DNA from: Emydura subglobosa
Lineage: Eukaryota; Chordata; Testudines; Chelidae
Direction of reading: 5' to 3'
Length of the DNA stretch: 64,000 bases
Assembly (NCBI GenBank): GCA_007922225.1
Contig: ML679961.1
Location: forward strand, 69,420,890-69,484,889
Every line of letters begins with the position of its first letter. The first letter of the stretch is position 1. Position numbers and translations under genes: made by a program. The notes under the pieces are model-generated. The model worked only from the letters and a program-made list of their open reading frames with translations, was not told where the DNA came from and did no database searches. Below, one piece after another: positions 1 to 10,480 of this stretch.

Positions 1-565
1 GGAACAGCCTTCCAAGGGGAGCGGTAGGGGCAAAAAACCTAACGCGTTTCAAGACTGAACTTAATAAGTTTATAGAGCGGATGTTCTGATGAGATTGCCT
101 ACAATGGTATGTAGCCCATCTACGACTGCTAGTTGCAAATATCTCCAATGACCGGAGATGGGGCACTAGATGGGGAGGGCTCTGAGTTAAGTTGTTGCAG
201 AGAATTCTTTCTCAAGTGTCTGGCTGGTGGGTATTGCTGGAATGCTCAGGGTCTAACTGGTTGCCATATTTGGGTCAGGAAGGAATTTTCTCGCAGGGCA
301 GAGATTCTGGGTTTTTTTTGTTTTTCTTTTTGGCTTCCTCTGCATTGTGGGGAACAGGTCACTTGCTGGTTTAAACTAGAATAAATGGTGTATTCCCTGT
401 AACATAAAGTCTTTAAAACATGGTTTGAGGACTTCAGTAACTCAGCCAGAGGTTATAGGTCTGTTACAGGAGGAGGTGGGTGAGGTTCTGAGGCCTGAAA
501 TGTGCAGGAGGTCAGACTAGATAATCATCATGGTCTTTTCTGACCTTAAAGGCTCTGAGTTAATA
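1..565 (+). mobile_element. CR1 LINE, 3' end (cut by window edge)
   Basis: The segment begins inside the last codons of a CR1 ORF2 and runs through a long 3' untranslated region to a tail that reads GGAGGTCAGACTAGAT, then a TGGTCTTTTCTGACCTTAAA block near 530-555. This tail is a hallmark of one sauropsid CR1 subfamily. It differs from the GGGGGTTGGACTAGATGACC tail carried by the CR1 copies ending at 19.6 and 45.6 kb, so at least two CR1 subfamilies are present. The element is on the plus strand and its 5' part lies outside the window. The terminal 8-mer repeat typical of CR1 is reduced to a trace. Subfamily assignment is from memory of the family and has not been checked by alignment. Confidence 0.8.
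3..89 (+). CDS. CR1 ORF2 C-terminus, 28 codons (partial)
   Basis: Reading from base 3 gives NSLPRGAVGAKNLTRF... and ends in a TGA at 87-89. This corresponds to the extreme C-terminus of CR1 ORF2, the endonuclease/reverse transcriptase polyprotein of a LINE. The equivalent position in the copies at 19.5 and 45.5 kb reads [18 protein letters not shown]. The frame is open to the window edge. The start lies outside the window, so nothing can be said about the integrity of the rest. Confidence 0.6.
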   Translation, partial: NSLPRGAVGAKNLTRFKTELNKFIERMF

Positions 566-2260
566 TGTAATGGAGGGAAACAGGTTTCTTCTTATTGGGA
601 GGTGCAGTAGATTGTGCTTATTAGCAGCCCCTCAGCTGCCAGCAAAAAAGTTGAAATTGTCTGGTAGTTGCCAATAAGTGGGAGGCAGTTTTGCAACACT
701 GTGGCCAGTGAAGGAAGGGCAGGCATGTGTCTTCTCTAGCTGCAGCCCTGCAAATCTGCCTGTGGGCAGGACAGCAGTGGGGAGGGTGGCTGCAATTCTA
801 GGATGCCAGATTTTCTACAGGAATTGTGGGTGCTTGGGGCCCATGGAGCTGTACGGTACCTCTCCCTGCACTCTCAGGGGGTCAGGGCTTAGCACATCCC
901 AATGTTTTCTTCTCTGAGTGCAACTGTCTGGCAGGGTGCAGCCCGGAGAGCACAGGGGGATGTACTATACAGCTCCAGCATCTGCGCTGTTGCAACCCCT
1001 CTCCCCACTATTGCTTTGCCCACAGTCTCCCATCCCACCCTCTAGCCCCTTACCTCCTATGTGATCCCTGTCCAGGCAGGTTTGCAGGGCTGCATCCCCA
1101 GAAAGAAGCAATGGAACAAGCTGAGCAGTGGCTGAAGGCAGGTTTACAGGGCTGCTGCCAGGGAAGACTCATCCCAACACTACGTTCCCTGGCCGCAGCC
1201 TTGCAAACCTGCTTACAGCAAGGGCCTTTCTTCCAAAAATGTTTTTAATAGGCGGCATCCCATTGCCAGTATCCAAATCTTGTTCCCATTAAAGCTAATG
1301 GGATTGGTTCCCAGTGAAGTGTTGCTATTAGTCGGAAGATGTTAATCTGTGTGGTTGTTAAGCAGAATCTACTGTTTGTGCGGATGTGTCGTCATCTCAA
1401 TGATGAGAGAGGTGAAAATATTATATGAACACTGACCAGTTGGAAGGGAAGGAGAATCAGCTGCCAAATGTCCATTTTGGAGCTACAGATGTTTGTGTTT
1501 GCTAAATTTAAAGACCTAGCTACTATCCAAAAAGCACACAGTGAAAGGCTGACAGTACATTATGGTGTTTCAGTAGTAGCCAGGCAGTTGTAAAAAAGAA
1601 TGCTTCTCTGCAAGGGGGAGTAATCCCTCCTTTTTGAGGGTAAAGGATCTGATTGAAGGACATCCCCAGATTCTCCAGGTTGGATCCTGGTATTTGAAAT
1701 AGAGAAGTCTTTGTTTGTGATTCTGGGATTTAAAAATTGAGATGCTGTGTTAACGTTTCCTGCTTAGAGGGCAGCCACGAAATCACTTAGCTGTCTCATA
1801 AAGCTATCTACTGTTTGCACTGTGCTTTGTGATCCTGCATGACATGATATGCTAGTATTCCTGGGTCATGTTGACAGTTCATTGCCTTTGATGCCTCTAT
1901 ATACTATCCTTGCTGGATACCAACTCCTCCATTGACTCCTTCCTAGACTTGGCACCACCTTCTGATTAGTACTGTTCTCACTTTGCACCAAGGCATGGTT
2001 GGTTCTTTCTACTCATGGCTGAGGCAATTCCTGGGGAGCCTCGAGTTGCCTATGCTTTGAGTGATGTCTGCATGGATACATGAGCCCGATAATCGAAACA
2101 GGAAACAGCAGAAAATATTGTCTGATAATTCAGTGAACATTTTTTCAATCACATTGAAGGCCTCTGCACATTACCCCAGTCTTGGCAAACTGAAGCACCA
2201 CTCCAATGCCTGGACTGCTTTGACCCTCAGTGTCATGGGAGCCATGATCATGTTAATGCA
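566..2260. other. No gene recognised
   Basis: This is mixed-composition DNA between a CR1 tail and the left end of DIRS-1. A moderately GC-rich stretch at about 690-1240 holds open frames in two overlapping phases, but they show no motif I recognise. I see no repeat boundary or RNA gene that I can defend. Confidence 0.5.
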
Positions 2261-2470
2261 GTTACCCAAACCGCAGGTTCTTTGATTGCTTGCGCATGTC
2301 AATAACATGTTAGATGTGTGCGCACCCACATGTGTGGTTGTCAGAAATTTTTTGCCATAATGGTATCCATAGAGCTGTCTTTGGCGCTCTCTGGAGCCCC
2401 ATGCTCATGCTGTGCTATATGAAGCACCACTGGCCCAACGCCCCTGGAGTTCCTTCTTTCTGCTCATGAT
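2261..2470 (+). repeat. DIRS-1 left inverted terminal repeat with promoter-like box
   Basis: The segment begins GTTACCC and contains GGTTCTTTG (2276-2284) and TTAGATGTGTGCGCACCCAC. It then has a CTCTCTGGAGCCCC block followed by GCTATATGAAGC (TATA-like, about 2415). The reverse complement of the right end at 10601-10844 carries the same blocks in the same order. The TATA-like box sits upstream of gag, as expected if the left repeat drives element transcription; promoter activity is inferred. Confidence 0.7.
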
Positions 2471-2638
2471 AGTTGTTGAAATGGCTTTTCTCTCTTGCAT
2501 TCTCTTCTCTTCTCACAAGTGCCTAGTGGTTTTATGCTAATTCTAATTAGTCCTTGTAAATAGTTATTATTCAGTATGTAAGTTAGTTGTAAGTTAAAAG
2601 TAGTGATCCTTTTGGGGACAATTACCCAGCAGTGGGGC

Positions 2639-4592
2639 GTGCCCTGGTCCCCAGGCTTCAAACTGTGTACTGAGTGCCACAAGCCCTTTCTGCTCAACAA
2701 TCCCCTCGATAAGTGCTTAAAGTGTCTGGGAGAGAGACGTGAGGAGCAGTGTAAGATCTTCAAGGGCTTCAAGCCACAGACTATAAAGGACAGGGATATT
2801 CGCTTGAAAGCCCTGTTAATGGAGGCAGCATTCAGACTGGCCTCAGAGCCTTCCCACTTGGACTCTGCACTGAGCACCTCAGTGTTGGTGTGGAACACCC
2901 CACCGACATTGAGCTCTTTGCGAAGCCACTCACCATCGCCTGTGCTGAAGAGGAGACAGAAGAAACAACGCGGCCGCTTCACTGCACCAAAAGAGGATGG
3001 GAAGGCAGAGTTGGGCAAAGGACTGCGTTGGACCAATCACTGACCCCAGAGCAGCTAAAACCAACTTCCCCACCTAGGGCTGGAAGCCCCCCCGAGGGAG
3101 CCACCCCCAACCCCTGGGGGCGGAAAAGGGCCCCTCAGTCTAACAGTGATGTCAAATACAGAGGCCTTTAAGGCGGCCAGGGCCTTGATGACTGTACCTG
3201 TGCCTCCTACTCTGCTGGCCTTATCCCCTGCAGCAGAGCTGGTGAAAGTGCCCGTTTACAGGGCCAAACAAGCCACTATCTCTGGCACCATGTTCCCTGT
3301 TCCTGTCGCAAAGAAGAGTCTTACCAGCACCAGGTCATCGATCACCGTCTCCTTGGCACTGGTTGTTGCCTCCATGGCACCATTCACTGGCACAGAATTA
3401 GTCTCCAGACACCCAGCACCAGTCCCCAGCACCATGAAGCTGATTGCACAGTTGGACGCTGCCATCTGGGCACCACTTGCCTCCCACACAGCACCATTCA
3501 GGGGAATCTTACCAAGGTTTACCATACCCCTGGTACCGCACTGCAGCCACCAAGAGGAACCACAGTTAGCACTGCCGTGGTCCCCGAGAGAGGAATGGTC
3601 CTCCTCAGACTTGGAGGGTGAGCCCAGTCACCAGCCCCAAGAACATAAATTGATTAGAACACTGACATTTGGTGCGGATCTACTCATGGGGGCCTTGCCT
3701 CGGACAATGGCCAGCCCAGTGGCCATACTGGAATCTGGGGGGGGATCCTAATGGCACCAAGGCCTTATTCATTTCAGTCCTCCATTACCGTTTCAGGAAA
3801 ACGGTCAATGGCACCTACTGAACCGGTGTAGGAGCTGAACTGGGGCTCCGACACTGGCACTGAGCAGCGGCACCTGGAGGTGGAACTAGCTTCCCTGGAA
3901 GTGGTGGGGGGAAGGCCTCGCTCCCTCCACTGAAACTACCATCATTCTCCTCATCCCCGGATGAGGACATGTTGGCCCAGGCCCACCAGTGCCAGCGGAT
4001 AATTTTAGGGCCCACCAAGAGCTACTTAAAAGGGTGGCATCCAACTTAGGGTCAGAGGCTGAGGAGCTTATGGAGCCCACAGACGACCTTTTCTAAATCC
4101 TTGCTGCTGCGACTCTGACTAGAATTGCACTGTTGGTCCAGGAAGGGGTGCTAATGGTGGTCAGAGATCTCTGACAGACTCCATCCTCCCTGCCACCTAT
4201 TTCCAAAAAAGCCAAGAAAAAATATTGCGTTCCAGCTGAGGGCTACAAATACCTGTTCTCCCACCCTCCACCGGGATCTGTAGTGGTGGCTGAGCTAACG
4301 AGCAGGACAGGCAAGGGCAGGCAAGCTCGATGCTCAAAACTAAGGAGGTCAAGCTGGATTTGTTTGGAAGGAAGATTTATTTCACAGCCAGCCTCCAGCT
4401 CAGAATCTCCAATCAGCAATATTCTGGGGACATATAACTATAAGTTATAACATCTGGGACACAGTAGCCAAGTTCAAAGACTCCCTGCCCCAGGATGTTA
4501 AGCAGGAGTTCACATCCATCCCGGAGGAGGCAAGTCAGTGGCCAGAGCCTCCCTCGAAACGGCACTGGATGCTGCTGATTCCACAGCTAGGT
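2639..4592 (+). pseudogene. DIRS-1 gag, 5' part (broken)
   Basis: The product would be the structural gag-like protein of a DIRS element. The N-terminal cysteine cluster is readable as FKLCTECHKPF, KCLKCLG and EEQCKIFKGFKP (about 2657-2780), matching CTLC/CLRCLG/KCRIC in DIRS-2. The initiating codon is GTG at 2639-2641 where DIRS-2 has ATG (4937), so the start appears lost. A stop at 3041-3043 splits the frame, which resumes around 3146-3751 in the same phase. Further downstream, ELLKRVASNLGSEAEEL (about 4019-4070), KKAKKKYCVPAEGY (about 4210-4250) and ASLETALDAADSTARSM (about 4543-4590) match the LAP2-alpha-like part of gag. Homology then stops and DIRS-2 begins. The last DIRS-1 motifs lie in different phases, so frameshifts are present. 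Non-functional. Confidence 0.75.
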
Positions 4593-4599
4593 CAATGGT

Positions 4600-4830
4600 T
4601 CTCTCTTCGAGTGATTGCTCATATCCATTCCAATATAGGTGTGTGCGTGCTCTGTGCACAGATCCCTGGAACCTTTTTCCCTTAGCAGCCCTGCAGGGTC
4701 GGCTCAGGCGCCCCCTGGAGTGCTGCGCTTATAGCGCGGTATATAGGATGCTGCCGACCCCACGGGTCCTCAGTTCCTTCTTTCCGCCTGTGACGGTTGC
4801 TGGAACGTCTGCCTTGCATATCGCAAGTAG
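4600..4830 (+). promoter_or_regulatory. DIRS-2 left terminal region with TATA-like box
   Basis: After the terminal block at 4605-4640 there is a GC-rich stretch with GCGCCCCCTGGAGTGCTGCG (about 4709) and a TATATAGGATGC box near 4739-4750, followed by CCTCAGTTCCTTCTTTCCG. The same order (CTGGAG block, TATA-like box, AGTTCCTTCTT) occurs upstream of gag in the other DIRS copies here, at about 2395-2460, 15970-16010 and 58950-58975. This conservation suggests an RNA polymerase II promoter inside the terminal repeat; activity is inferred only. Confidence 0.55.
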
Positions 4831-4936
4831 CCTCCCTTAGCATTAGTGCTTTCTTTGTTTAGTTGACTGTGGTTTTTACAACCCTTTAGCAGTTAGTAGA
4901 TTGTCAGTAAGCGCTCTTCGGAGCTACGTTAAAGCC

Positions 4937-7381
4937 ATGCCTGGCTCCACTGGTTTCAAAGCCTGCACCTTGTGTGCTAAAGCTTTTCCCGTGAGTGATC
5001 CTCACGACCACTGTCTCCGATGCCTCGGAGAGCAGCACAGACGAGACAAATGCAGAATCTGCAAAGCCTTCAAGCCACGCACCCAAAAAGAACAGGACGC
5101 CAGGCTGAAGGCTACCCTGGTAGAGTCCGCAGTCCGGCCGGACTCCGAGCCATCGAGATCACTGGCGGCACCGAGCGTCTCCTCGGTGCGGAGCGCCCCA
5201 CCGGCACCGAAGCCAGCGGTGCCGAAAAAGAAGAAGCGGCCCGAGGCCGCACATATGGACTCCTCCCTGCGACTGGTACAGCAGGGAGCGTCACAGGAGA
5301 TGCCCCAGCCATGTGCCGTGGAGGTTACTCCAGCACTGGCATCTCCTTGCAGGGAGCCTCCCCCAATTCCTCGGGGTGGGGGAGCACCTCTGCAAGGGCC
5401 GTCGGCTCTGGAGGCTTTCGCGGTGGTACGCGCCCTCATGGGCCTGCCCACGCCTCCGTCCCCCCCTCGGCCGAGGGCTCCGGGCCCGGCGTCTTGGGGT
5501 AAACCTGCGCTGGGTTACCCCGGTGGGTGGAGGAGACAGGAGTCGAAGTCTCTCCCCAGATGGTCAAGGAGGGTCGAGAGTGCGGGCTCCCCTCCTGGCT
5601 CCGACTCGGAGTTGTCAAGCGCCTCAACACCGCGGCATCGAGGGTGGTCGAGAGGCAAATACGCAAGGCGGCGCCGATCCACTTCTGCCTCGTGCGGGGA
5701 TCACAGCTCCGGTTCCGATGCCTCGGTGCCTAGCCTGGAGTGGTCACCGTCTCCGACGTGGGAGAAGGTCGCTGCACCGCCTGCCCCGGCACTGCATCCG
5801 AGGGCACCGCATCGGAGGGCACCGCTTGCCTCGGCACCGCCTGTGAGGGCACCGCTCGCCTCGGCACCGGCACCGGCCGCCTCGGCACCACAGAGTAGAC
5901 CACGCTCTCGTTCGGTCTCGAGGAGTTGTAGGCGGCACTGCTCCCACTCCCAGGGTGGGAAACAGCACCGGAAAAGATCGAGGCGCAGGGGGAGTTCTAC
6001 ATCCCACTCCTCCAGCAGCTCGCCCCCCCGACGACATCGGAGACGTCGGCACAGGCGCTCCTCATCGTCCTCTAGGGGCCGTTCAACAACCCGGGGCCGC
6101 AAACGATGATCTAGTGGCTCCGGACAGCCTCTTCAAGCACCGATGTAAGCAACGGCGTGGCCCCAAGTCCCCTGGCAGTGGCCGTACTGGGGGCCGTGGG
6201 GCACTCAGATGGGCCAGGGCACTGCGTCCATCCACTCTTTGATGGCCCAGCCGGCACCCCCGCCTCTGGCCCAACCGGACCAGGGTCACCCCTCTGAGGA
6301 GGGTTCCGACCCCAAGGAGGATCCCTCCACGGGGCCCCTCCCACAGTCATCGTCCTCCCCAGATGAGGCAGCGGCTAGGGACCATAAGGCCCCCCTCTTT
6401 GACTTTAGAGCCTACCAGGACCTGCTAAAACAGGTGGCGGACAATCTGGGCATGGACCTCAAAGAGATGTCCGAGGAGGAAGACCCTCTCTTTGGGTCAT
6501 CTGGCTTCGCGGGGCCATTGCGGGTTGCCCTCCCGGTGCATGAGCGGGTTATGAAACTCGCCAAGGCCCTCTGGCAGACTCCTGCTTCCGTGGCTCCTAC
6601 CTCCATAGTCGCGGAGAGAAAATATTATGTCTCCAAGGAGGGATCTGATTTTTTTGTATACCCACCCTGCCCCGGGTGCACTAATTGTTGATGCTGTCAA
6701 CCAGCGTGACCGACAGGGTAGCCAGGGCAGCACCCCTAAAGATAAAGCTGGACCTTTTTGGACGCAAGGTTTACTCCACGGTGGCACTGCAGCTACGTGT
6801 CGTCAACCACCAGGCTCTCCTGGGGAGGTACAACCTTAATTTGTGGTCCTCACTGCAAAGGTTCCAGTCGGTGCTGCCATCAGATCAGGCTGCAGACTTT
6901 GCCACTGTGACCCAGAAAGGAGCAGCAGTGGCGAACGCAGCATTACAATCAGCCAGCGATGCGGCGAATGCCGCCAGCAGGGTGATGTCTTCGGCCGTTG
7001 TCATGTGCCGCTGCTCCTGGCTGCAATCTTCAGGATTATCCCAGGAGGTCCAGCAAGCAATACAGGACCTTCCATTTGAAGGGAAAGGGCTCTTCTCTCA
7101 AAAGATGGACGAGAAGCTCCATGCTCTAAAGGATTCCCAGGCCACCCTTAGGTCCCTAGGGCTCTACACCTCCCAGGCCGCGAGGCGCCAATCTTGGCCT
7201 CAGGCCCAGAGGCAACCACCGCCGCCGCCCAGGCCAGGCCCCAGACCTGATCAACCCAGGGGGGGTCGGGACCGCTTCAGGGCGCCCAATCGCTGTGACC
7301 GCCAAGTGTCTTCGGCGGGGCCCCAGCAAGGCCCAGGCAAGGGTAACAATGGGAAATGCTCTATTTTCAGTGCTTACTTCT
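4937..7381 (+). pseudogene. DIRS-2 gag with LAP2-alpha-like domain (nearly intact)
   Basis: The likely start is ATG 4937-4939, giving MPGSTGFKACTLC. An N-terminal cluster of Cys and His residues (CTLC, H-x-H-CLRCLG, H, KCRIC within the first 45 residues) looks zinc-binding. It is followed by a Pro/Ala-rich stretch and a strongly Arg/Ser-rich tail (about 5900-6106). The first stop is TGA 6107-6109. The same frame continues through a TAA at 6146-6148 into QWPYWGPW and a domain running AYQDLLKQVADNLGMDL, RKYYVSKEGSDFFVY, LDLFGRKVYST, LQLRVVNHQALLGRY and ASDAANAASRVM (about 6408-6990). This C-terminal domain resembles that of mammalian LAP2-alpha, whose alpha-specific exon has been proposed to derive from a DIRS1-like gag. 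Two phase changes occur, near the T-run at 6648-6657 and near 6750. Automated annotation could mislabel this as a lamina-associated polypeptide gene. Two stops plus two frameshifts make it a pseudogene. Confidence 0.8.
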
Positions 7382-7383
7382 AG

Positions 7384-8335
7384 TAGGCTTCATGGCCTAA
7401 AAGACTCAGGGACCACACTGTGTTTCTTCGGCCTATACACACCACAGGGATGCAGGAAACATGGCCATCAGGCACCTAGATTCTCTGGCCAGCCGTGGCA
7501 GGGAACCTACAGGAAAAGGACAAGGTTTAAATGCCGTTGTCCCACCTCCTCCTCCTCAGCTGCCCAGGCGGGGCTGGCGTGCCATCAAGGTGGCTCACAG
7601 TTCATCAGGCATTTTGAGGGTGCACCTGAGGACAGTGCCCCAGTCTGGCCCCAGGATCCACCCGTCCCCCCCATTTATTTTTGAACCATTTATTCCCCTT
7701 CCTCTCTGCATGGGGCCCAAATTACATTGGACTGATGTTCAGGAACACTTCTCACAAGCAACTCCTCATTCAGGAGGTGAAAACTCACCTACAGGGAGGA
7801 CTCTGGAAGAAGTTCCTCAAGACATGAGGGGCGAAGGGGTTCTACTCCCATTACTTCCTTATACCAAAGGGGGGCCTCGGACCTATCCTGGACTTGTCAC
7901 CTCAACAGATAAAAGAAGTTGAAGTTTCTCAGTCTCCCTAGCCTCTGTCATCCCATCTGTGGATCCAGGGTACTGGTACGCTGCCCTCGACTTAAAGGAT
8001 ACATATTTTCATATCTCAATTTTCCAAAACCAGAGGAAATTCCTATGCTTCGTGGTGGCGGTTGTCACTATCAATTCATAGTGCTGTCCTTCGGCCTCTC
8101 TTTCACCCTGAGAGTTTTCACAAAATGTACGTCGGTGGTGGCTACGTTGAAGGGTACAAATTTATCCTTACCTTGACAACTGGCTCATCGAGGGAAAGTC
8201 GCAGCACCAGTCCAGTACAGCCTCAGTCTAGTGAGATCCACTTGTCAAAACCCATGAATGAGCAAAAATTAACTCTCTCCCCCCTCCAACGGATAGAATT
8301 CATTGGGGCAATTCTCGACTCAATGCAGGCCTAAG
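7384..8335 (+). pseudogene. DIRS-1 gag tail and reverse transcriptase (broken)
   Basis: DIRS-1 resumes with the gag tail LHGLKDSGTT (7387), passes through a proline-rich linker, and enters the reverse transcriptase. RT motif A is readable as WYAALDLKDTYFHISI (about 7975-8022). The middle region appears as HYQFIVLSFGLS in another phase, from about 8068. The YxDD-type motif reads YLDN (8169-8180) instead of YLDD, so the second catalytic aspartate is lost. The phase changes at least twice between motif A and the YLDN motif. It ends near LSPLQRIEFIGAILDSMQA (about 8275-8331). In life this enzyme copies element RNA into DNA within a gag particle; this copy is dead. Confidence 0.75.
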
Positions 8336-8498
8336 TTTTCATTGCCGAGTCCCAGTTCCAGGTAATGTCAGGCATCATTATGGACATCCAATCACAACTG
8401 CTCGTTCATGCCTCAGGCCTCTAGGCCACATGGCAGCATGCACATACGTAGGCCAACATGCTTGTCTATGACTTTGCCTCCTGCAGGCATGGTTAGCA

Positions 8499-9350
8499 TT
8501 GGTCTATGTGCCCAGCAGGTACAGTCTGGATTGCATAGTTACAGTTCCACAGAAGGTCCTGTCATCTCTTTCATGGTGGACAGACCCTTGCTTGGTGCTG
8601 TGGGGAGTGCCCTTTCTGGGGTTTTCTCCCTCAGTGATGCTGGTTTCCAATGCTTTGGAGCTGGGTTGGGGAACTCACTTCAAGTACAGCACACAGGGAC
8701 TCTGGACTCAGGAAGTTCTTACCCTCCATATAAATGTAAGGGAGCTCAAGGTGGTACGATTGGCTTGTCAGATGTTCCTTCCCTACCTGGTGGTTAAGGT
8801 AGTTCAAATTCTGACGGACCATACTGTCACAATGTTCTACATAAATTGGCAAGGTGGAGCCTGGTCGTCACTTCTATATCAGGAGGCTATCTGCTTGTGG
8901 AACTGCTGCATTCAGAGTGCCATCCACATCATAGCTTCTCCAGGCTTCAAGAATGCATTGACAGACCTCCTCAGCCAGTCCTTCTCGTCTCACCACGAGT
9001 GATCATTCCACCCAGAGATGGCCCAGCATGATCTTCCAAAGGTGGAGGACTCCCCAAGTGGATCTATTCGTGTCCAGACAGAACAGGAAGTGTCACCAGT
9101 TCTGTTCCTTCCGAGGGCATGCCAGAGGCTCTCCGTCCGATGCCTTCCTGTTTCCATGGCTGGGAACGTTGTTGTATGCCTTTCCCCCAGAGCCATTGGT
9201 CTACAGGGTTCTGTTGAAAATCAAACAGGACAAAGCAAAGGTGATTCTAATAGCCCCGACATGGCCTTAACAGCACTAGTTCGGCATGCTGCCGGATCTC
9301 TCAATAACATCCCTGCTGGAACTGCCTCTTTGGCAGGACATTCTGTCTGA
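8499..9350 (+). pseudogene. DIRS-1 RNase H and connecting region (partly open)
   Basis: A 168-codon open frame (8499-9002) aligns along its length with the RNase H region of DIRS-6. It contains LSSLSWWTDP, ELGWGTHF, LTLHINVRELKVVRLACQMF, VQILTDHTVTMFYIN (the second acidic motif), QEAICLWN and FKNALTDLLSQSF. The first acidic motif, TDAS in DIRS-6, reads VSNA here, so that catalytic aspartate is changed to asparagine. A later phase (about 9028-9270) encodes RTPQVDLFV, PWLGTLLYAFPPEPL and VILIAPTWP, a conserved stretch between RNase H and the recombinase in DIRS elements; DIRS-6 has VHIILIAPTWPRQ in the same position. It removes RNA from RNA-DNA hybrids in a live element; here it is inactivated. 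Confidence 0.72.
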
Positions 9351-9399
9351 GGACCAAGGCTGTCTGTTGCATCCGGACCTAGCATACCTGACAGCGTGA

Positions 9400-10436
9400 C
9401 TGCTGCATGGCTAAATGTGGAGGAGTGGGCTTGCTCAGTGCAAGTCCAACAGGTCCTCTTAGGCAGCAGAAAACCTTCTACTAGAGCTACATGCTCAACA
9501 AATGGAAGAGGTTTTCCTGTTGGGCCTCAGATCGGAACCTTGATCCTCACCAAGCCTCAATACAGTGGGTACTGGACTATCTGCTACATCTCAAACATCA
9601 AGGTTTAGCCCTTTCATTGCTTATGGTACACTTGGCAGCCATCTTAGCCTTCCATCCTCCAATCCAGAATAAGTTAGTCTTTGCCTATGACATCACAGTC
9701 AGGTTCCCAAAGGGCCTGGAAAGCTCTACTCACAAGTCAGGGATCCTACCCCTTCCTGGGACCTGAATCTAGTTCTTGCAAGACTCACAGGCCCTCTCTT
9801 CAAACCACTAGCGGCTTGTTCCCTACGGATACGCTTGTGGAAGATTTCCTTTCTGGTGGCGATCAGCTCAGCATGAAGGGTTTCTGAGATCAGAGCCCTC
9901 ACCTTGGAACCACCTTACATGGTGTTTACTAAAGATAAGGTCCAGCTGTGGCCTCATCCAGCTTTCTTACCATAAGTGGTGTCACAGTTCCACAGTAACC
10001 AAGATATATTTCTACCGTGTTCTTACCCAAGCCATACAGATCCAGTGAGGAGTGGAGATTGCATACTCTAGATGTTAGGTGGGCTTTGGCCTTCTACATC
10101 AATAGAACTAAGCCCTTCTGGAGGTCGACGCAGTTTTTTGTCACAGTGGCAGAACAGATGAAAAGCCTACCATTCTCCTCCCAGAGGATCTCTTTGTGGA
10201 TGCATTCAGTTCTGTTATGAACAAGCAAAAGTGCCTTGCCAGCAATCATAACAGCTCAGTCAGCCAGGGCACAAGCCTCATCAGTGGCCTTCTTGGCGCA
10301 AGTGCCTATCCAGGATATTTGCAGGGCTGCCATATGGTCTTCAGTCCATACTTTCATGTCCCATTATGCTATCACCCAACAGGCCCAGAATGACACCAGC
10401 TTTGGTAGAACAGTATTACATACAACACTTCCATAA
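9400..10436 (+). pseudogene. DIRS-1 tyrosine recombinase (broken)
   Basis: The N-terminal part is open from 9491 (WVLDYLLHLKHQGLALSLLM, VHLAAILAFHPP). The middle is split by stops and phase changes. The C-terminal catalytic part is readable at 10236-10436 as TAQSARAQASSVAF, QVPIQDICRAAIWSS, HTFMSHYAIT. The tyrosine of SHYAI (codon 10365-10367) aligns with the expected nucleophile. The histidine of the HxxR box, present as AHST in DIRS-5, is glutamine here (CAG 10257-10259). In active DIRS elements this enzyme integrates a closed circular DNA; this copy is a fossil. Confidence 0.7.
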
Positions 10437-10480
10437 ACTCTGAGCCCACCTCCATGGATACAGCTTGTGAGTCACCTAAC

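Larger units (their letters stand above)
4593..7383 (+). mobile_element. DIRS-2: 5' part of a second, younger DIRS nested in DIRS-1 gag
   Basis: The segment begins with a DIRS left end (TCTTCGAGTGATTGCTCATA at about 4605), includes a promoter-like region and nearly all of gag, then stops at about 7383. No RT, RNase H, recombinase or right terminus belongs to it. The proof of nesting is a repeated homologous segment: LHALKDSQATLRSLGLYT at about 7111-7170 (DIRS-2) is followed at 7387-7450 by LHGLKDSGTTLCFFGLYT, which is DIRS-1 gag resuming. DIRS-2 is strikingly GC- and CpG-rich compared with the flanks, suggesting less mutational decay and a younger age. The 3' truncation within gag is unusual for an element expected to integrate as a complete circle. 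Confidence 0.8.

Noticed and set aside
826..1248. A 140-codon open frame in a GC-richer stretch as a host exon
   Set aside because: It overlaps another frame, has no recognisable motif, no clear splice sites and biased cysteine/leucine content typical of chance translation.
2464..3036. A 190-codon minus-strand open frame
   Set aside because: It lies opposite DIRS-1 gag. The plus strand carries the conserved cysteine cluster, so the minus frame is a shadow.
5002..6102. Minus-strand frames of up to 149 codons in DIRS-2 gag
   Set aside because: They are antisense to the GC-rich gag frame, where high GC suppresses stops on both strands, and they encode only Arg/Ala/Gly-rich sequence.
4937..7381. 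A genuine host TMPO/LAP2-alpha gene
   Set aside because: The domain lies within DIRS terminal repeats and is paralogous to five other broken copies in the window, so it is transposon gag.
7350..7385. A 3' splice acceptor (CTATTTTCAG) making a spliced gag/pol
   Set aside because: The position coincides with the DIRS-2/DIRS-1 junction and no donor or continuous frame supports splicing.
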